A stretch of 64,000 nucleotides of DNA from Aestuariivirga litoralis (lineage in GTDB: Bacteria > Pseudomonadota > Alphaproteobacteria > Rhizobiales > Aestuariivirgaceae). Positions within the stretch are counted from its first letter, which is position 1; each line of letters starts with the position of its first letter. The notes under the pieces were generated by a model that saw only the letters and a program-made list of their open reading frames with translations, was not told where the DNA came from and ran no database searches. Positions 60,866 to 64,000 of the stretch are shown piece by piece. Location: assembly GCF_015714715.1 (NCBI RefSeq), contig NZ_WAHS01000002.1:62001-126000 (forward strand), written 5' to 3'. A program made the position numbers and the translations under genes.

Positions 60866-61693
60866 ATGAGCAATACCAAAGGTTTGATGGCAGGCAAACG
60901 CGGCCTGATCATGGGCGTGGCCAACAACCGGTCAATCGCCTGGGGCATTTCCAAGGCCTGCGCCGACCAAGGCGCTGAACTGGCTTTCACCTATCAGGGC
61001 GATGCCCTCAAGAAGCGCGTCGAACCGCTGGCCGCCGAACTCAATTCCAAGATCGTGCTGCCCTGCGATGTGTCGGACATGGCTTCGCTCGATGCCGCCT
61101 TCGCCGAATTGAACAAGCATTGGGACTCAATTGATTTCGTCGTCCACGCCATTGCCTTCTCCGACAAGGATGAGCTGACCGGCCGTTACGTCGATACCTC
61201 GCCCGGCAATTTCTCCAACACCATGTTCATCTCGATCTATTCGTTCACCGCCGTCGCCCAGCGCGCCGAGAAGATGATGACCAAGGGTGGCTCCATGCTC
61301 ACCCTCACTTATTACGGTGCCGAAAAGTGGATGCCGCATTACAATGTGATGGGCGTGGCCAAGGCCGGCCTCGAAGCTTCCGTGCGCTACATGGCGGCTG
61401 ATCTCGGCGAGAAAAACATCCGCGTCAACGCAATCTCCGCTGGCCCGATCAAGACGCTGGCTGCGTCAGGCATCGGCGACTTCCGCTACATTCTTAAATG
61501 GAACGAATATAACGCCCCCCTGCGCCGCACAGTCACCATCGATGAAGTGGGCGACAGCGGCATGTATATGCTGTCCGATCTGTCGCGCGGCGTCACCGGC
61601 GAAATCCTTCACGTTGATAGCGGCTATCACATCGTCGGCATGAAAAATCCCTCGGCACCGGATATGGGACCCGCAGGCAGCCATAGCGAGTAA
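60866..61693 (+). CDS. fabI: Enoyl-ACP reductase (NADH)
   Basis: A 275-residue short-chain reductase-type enzyme completing each fatty acid elongation cycle. Rossmann start RGLIMGVANNRSIAWGISKACADQGAELAFTYQGD; catalytic YNVMGVAK (Y-x6-K); LRRTVTIDEVGDSGMYMLSDLS near the C-terminus. Start ATG 60866 after GGGGTAAATA. It is 10 nt from the phosphatase gene, and aroC follows, so a fabI-phosphatase-aroC transcript is likely. Confidence 0.95.
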   Translation: MSNTKGLMAGKRGLIMGVANNRSIAWGISKACADQGAELAFTYQGDALKKRVEPLAAELNSKIVLPCDVSDMASLDAAFAELNKHWDSIDFVVHAIAFSDKDELTGRYVDTSPGNFSNTMFISIYSFTAVAQRAEKMMTKGGSMLTLTYYGAEKWMPHYNVMGVAKAGLEASVRYMAADLGEKNIRVNAISAGPIKTLAASGIGDFRYILKWNEYNAPLRRTVTIDEVGDSGMYMLSDLSRGVTGEILHVDSGYHIVGMKNPSAPDMGPAGSHSE

Positions 61694-61703
61694 TCGCAGC
61701 AAC

Positions 61704-62306
61704 GTGGCGACACTGCCTCCCATCTATTTCATCCGCCACGGCGAGACCGACTGGAACAAGCAGGGCCTCGTTCAAGGCTCCATCGACATTGATCTCAATG
61801 AACTCGGCCGCAAACAAGCGGCTGAACTGGCGCAGGCTTTGCTGGCCCACAAGCCAGAACTGACCGGCTACAACTTCTTCGTCTCACCCCAGCGCCGCGC
61901 CCAGGATACGATGGCGGCCATCGCCACCGCTCAGGGCCGCGACCCCAAATCCATCACCACCGATGCCCGCCTGCGCGAACTCGGCTTCGGGATATGGGAG
62001 GGAAGGCCGTTCTGGGAAGTCAAAGCTTCACCCATCTATCCCGCCGATCTGGAAGGCCGCTTCTACTGGCGGCCTGAAGGTGGAGAATCCTACGAAGACG
62101 GCGTGGCTCGGGTACAAAGTTTTCTGGCCGATCTGACCGGCCCTGCCCTCGTCGTCTCGCATGGTGCAGTCGGCCGCTGCCTGATGGGGATCATCGCCGG
62201 CCTTCCGCCTGAGCGCATTTTGGAATTGCCCACGCTGCAGGGCCATTATTGTAAAATGGAAAACGGCGCGATCCAGTGGTTTGACTGCATGCATGAGGCG
62301 GTTTAG
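61704..62306 (+). CDS. Histidine phosphatase-family protein
   Basis: A 200-residue phosphoglycerate-mutase-like phosphatase. The catalytic RHG motif is in YFIRHGETDWNKQGLVQGSID near residue 9, and the second His is in PALVVSHGAVGRCLMG near residue 154. It could be a cofactor or sugar phosphatase; no substrate is indicated. Start near 61704 is a GTG (AACGTGGCG). It sits between fabI and aroC, 9 nt from aroC. Confidence 0.87.
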   Translation: MATLPPIYFIRHGETDWNKQGLVQGSIDIDLNELGRKQAAELAQALLAHKPELTGYNFFVSPQRRAQDTMAAIATAQGRDPKSITTDARLRELGFGIWEGRPFWEVKASPIYPADLEGRFYWRPEGGESYEDGVARVQSFLADLTGPALVVSHGAVGRCLMGIIAGLPPERILELPTLQGHYCKMENGAIQWFDCMHEAV

Positions 62307-62315
62307 ACCGTTTAT

Positions 62316-63401
62316 ATGTCACATAATACCTTTGGCCATCTGTTCCGCGTCACCACCTTTGGCGAAAGCCACGGCGTAGCGATTGGCGCTGTCGTTGATG
62401 GCTGCCCGCCCAATCTGAAAATCTCGGCCGAAGAAATCCAGGGGTTCCTCGACAAGCGCAAGCCCGGCCAGAACCGCTTCACCACCCAGCGCCAGGAAGC
62501 TGATCAGGTGAAAATCCTGTCGGGCGTTTTCGAGGATGAACGCACCGACGGTCTGCGCACCACCGGCACGCCGATTGCGCTGCTGATCGAAAACACTGAC
62601 CAGCGCTCGAAAGACTATACCGAAATCCGCGACAAATTCCGCCCCGGCCATGCGGATTTTTCCTATCAGGAAAAATACGGCATCCGCGATTATCGCGGCG
62701 GCGGCCGTTCATCAGCGCGCGAGACCGCTTGCCGGGTGGCCGCCGGTGCCATTGCCCGCCTGGTCATCCCGCAGGTGAAAATTCGTGGCGCGCTGGTGCA
62801 GATCGGCCCGCACAAGATCGACCGCAAGAATTGGAACTGGGGCACGGTGAATGAAAACCCGTTCTTCTGCCCCGATGCCAAAGCCGCCGCGGAATGGGAA
62901 ACCTATCTCGATGGCGTGCGCAAGGCGGGTTCATCGGTAGGCGCCATCATCGAAGTCACCGCGTCGGGCGTGCCCGCCGGCTGGGGCGCGCCTTTGTATG
63001 GCAAGCTCGATGCCGAACTGGCCGCCGCCATGATGAGCATCAATGCGGTCAAGGGCGTGGAGATCGGCGACGGTTTCGCCGCCGCTGCGCTTTCCGGCGA
63101 AGAAAATGCCGACGAAATCCGCATGCGCCGCAATGTGCCTGAATTCCAGGCCAACCATGCCGGCGGCGTGCTCGGGGGCATATCTTCAGGCCAGGATGTG
63201 GTGGTGCGCTTCGCAGTAAAGCCCACATCCTCAATCCTGAAATCCCGCCAGACCGTGACCAAGGAAGGCGAAGACGCCGACATCATCACCAAAGGCCGCC
63301 ACGATCCCTGCGTAGGCATCCGCGCGGTACCAGTAGGCGAAGCCATGATGGCCTGCGTCCTGGCCGACGCCTTCCTGCGCCATCGCGGCCAAGTGGGTTA
63401 A
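62316..63401 (+). CDS. aroC: Chorismate synthase
   Basis: Flavin-dependent enzyme (361 residues) converting 5-enolpyruvylshikimate-3-phosphate to chorismate, the last common step of the aromatic pathway. Signatures: [50 protein letters not shown] and [10 protein letters not shown]. The C-terminus [12 protein letters not shown] is intact. Its stop abuts the convergent sortase gene. Confidence 0.97.
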   Translation: MSHNTFGHLFRVTTFGESHGVAIGAVVDGCPPNLKISAEEIQGFLDKRKPGQNRFTTQRQEADQVKILSGVFEDERTDGLRTTGTPIALLIENTDQRSKDYTEIRDKFRPGHADFSYQEKYGIRDYRGGGRSSARETACRVAAGAIARLVIPQVKIRGALVQIGPHKIDRKNWNWGTVNENPFFCPDAKAAAEWETYLDGVRKAGSSVGAIIEVTASGVPAGWGAPLYGKLDAELAAAMMSINAVKGVEIGDGFAAAALSGEENADEIRMRRNVPEFQANHAGGVLGGISSGQDVVVRFAVKPTSSILKSRQTVTKEGEDADIITKGRHDPCVGIRAVPVGEAMMACVLADAFLRHRGQVG

Positions 63402-63950
63402 TCATTTCACCAGCACCGCCTCTACCAGATACCGCTGCTTCCCATGCGTCAGCGCATCGAACGGATAGCACGTCGAAAGCACCAGATTGAATCCCGCCGC
63501 ATGGCGATCTATGCCTGACGCATCAGCATCCGCAATGCGCGTGCCTGTCACGCGGTAATCAAAGCGCAAGCCGTCATTGCGGGTGATGGCGATCACATCG
63601 CCCACAACGACATCCTTCAAAAAAGCAAAATGCGTATCGCGATGCGCCGCGATCACACTCGTGCCGCGCTCGCCCGGCTTGGCCGTTTCATCGAGCAGCG
63701 AAGGACCAAACGCCAACGCCTCACCGGATGCGCCTTTCAGCACAATCGCCTCAGCACCGATGCGGTTGATCTCCAGCTTTGCCACCGGCCAGGTATCAGC
63801 CCAGCTCCACGCCTTGACCGGTTTGCCCGTGATGACCGATTGCGCAAAGGCGCGCTCCAGCAACACTTGCGCCAGAGCAGCCTTGGCATAGATGTATCCC
63901 GCCTGACCCCCAAGCGCCAAAGCCGCTGCGATCAGCAGCAGCCCCAGCAT
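63402..63950 (-). CDS. Class GN (Gram-negative) sortase
   Basis: A 182-residue sortase with an N-terminal membrane anchor (LGLLLIAAALALGGQAGYIY). The catalytic residues are His in IAAHRDTHFAFL near residue 108, Cys in LSTCYPFD near residue 156, and Arg in KQRYLVE. This class usually sits beside a VIT/VWA-domain target protein in Proteobacteria; the partner would lie beyond the window end, upstream on this strand. Start ATG 63950 chosen; a GTG at 63995 would lie inside a terminator hairpin. Confidence 0.85.
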   Translation of the reverse strand: MLGLLLIAAALALGGQAGYIYAKAALAQVLLERAFAQSVITGKPVKAWSWADTWPVAKLEINRIGAEAIVLKGASGEALAFGPSLLDETAKPGERGTSVIAAHRDTHFAFLKDVVVGDVIAITRNDGLRFDYRVTGTRIADADASGIDRHAAGFNLVLSTCYPFDALTHGKQRYLVEAVLVK

Positions 63951-63965
63951 TTTGCGAAGATCAAA

Positions 63966-63993
63966 GCTCCCTCCCCGTTTCCGGGGAGGGAGC
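63966..63993 (-). terminator. Hairpin upstream of the sortase gene
   Basis: 12-bp perfect stem GCTCCCTCCCCG/CGGGGAGGGAGC with a 4-nt loop, followed on the minus strand by TTTGATCTT. It probably ends the gene beyond the window edge, or hides a GGGAGG sequence. Confidence 0.55.
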
Positions 63994-64000
63994 ACTGCGC

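Noticed and set aside
1-64000. tRNA genes, CRISPR arrays, insertion sequences or prophage
   Set aside because: No T-loop sequence in a plausible cloverleaf, no spaced direct repeats, no transposase or integrase, and no terminal inverted repeats were found by eye.

Overview
The window looks like a chromosomal segment of an alphaproteobacterium, probably of the Rhizobiales/Hyphomicrobiales. Base composition is moderately GC-rich, protein relatives by eye are alphaproteobacterial, genes are tightly packed with many 4-nt ATGA overlaps, and the exonuclease VII small subunit and TlyA genes sit beside a histone-deacetylase-like gene. No tRNA, rRNA, CRISPR array, insertion sequence or phage gene was recognised. 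Placement is by eye only.

Layout. 1-4410: an RTX serralysin-type metalloprotease, a small NIF3/YqfO-like protein and cydAB. 4461-11388: a LacI-family regulator divergent from a five-gene, fully overlapping operon (hydantoinase A and B, a secreted DUF2259 protein, a PhyH-type 2OG dioxygenase and a SIS-domain isomerase). 11447-17902: a small lipoprotein, a glycosyltransferase-like/alginate-lyase-like fusion coupled to kynureninase, a DUF1615 protein and two tandem glycosyltransferases. 17899-24921: a minus-strand array with a three-subunit molybdenum hydroxylase, a MoaD-like protein, kbl-tdh and a DUF1989 protein. 25029-33107: mixed metabolism (choline-kinase-like phosphotransferase with a sequestered ribosome site, lytic transglycosylase, ferredoxin-NADP reductase, fatty acid hydroxylase, FAH-family enzyme, membrane-anchored glutamate-synthase-like protein, LysR plus a 2OG oxygenase).

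33108-41087 is the most irregular part. It has a structured RNA candidate, a beta-barrel-like protein with Myxococcus-type Cys-rich repeats, a decayed copy of the 3' end of folD ending in a perfect palindrome, two divergent paralogous Cys-rich exported proteins, folD itself, a SPOR/TPR protein, fhs and a cold shock gene with a good promoter and long leader. 41087-53597 carries a threonine dehydratase-like enzyme, a FabF-like synthase with MarR, an MhqD/MhqO-like quinone-detoxification pair with a divergent LysR, a DUF4189-like/PDZ protein, two DUF1311 proteins, two ureide genes, threonine aldolase, an FAD oxidase and threonylcarbamoyl-AMP synthase. 53645-63950 has the HDAC/xseB/tlyA run, a transsulfuration-type PLP enzyme with an odd leader, pdxH, an ArsR-controlled DoxX/AHSA1/reductase operon, fabI, a histidine phosphatase, aroC and a class GN sortase cut off from its usual partner by the window edge.

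Functional themes are threonine/glycine/one-carbon metabolism (tdh, kbl, ltaE, the dehydratase, folD, fhs), ureide and purine-like catabolism (allE/allA-like, the molybdenum hydroxylase, DUF1989), fatty acid synthesis (fabI, the FabF-like gene) and envelope functions. Six convergent gene pairs end in a reciprocal 4-nt overlap of stop codons, leaving no room for a terminator between them.
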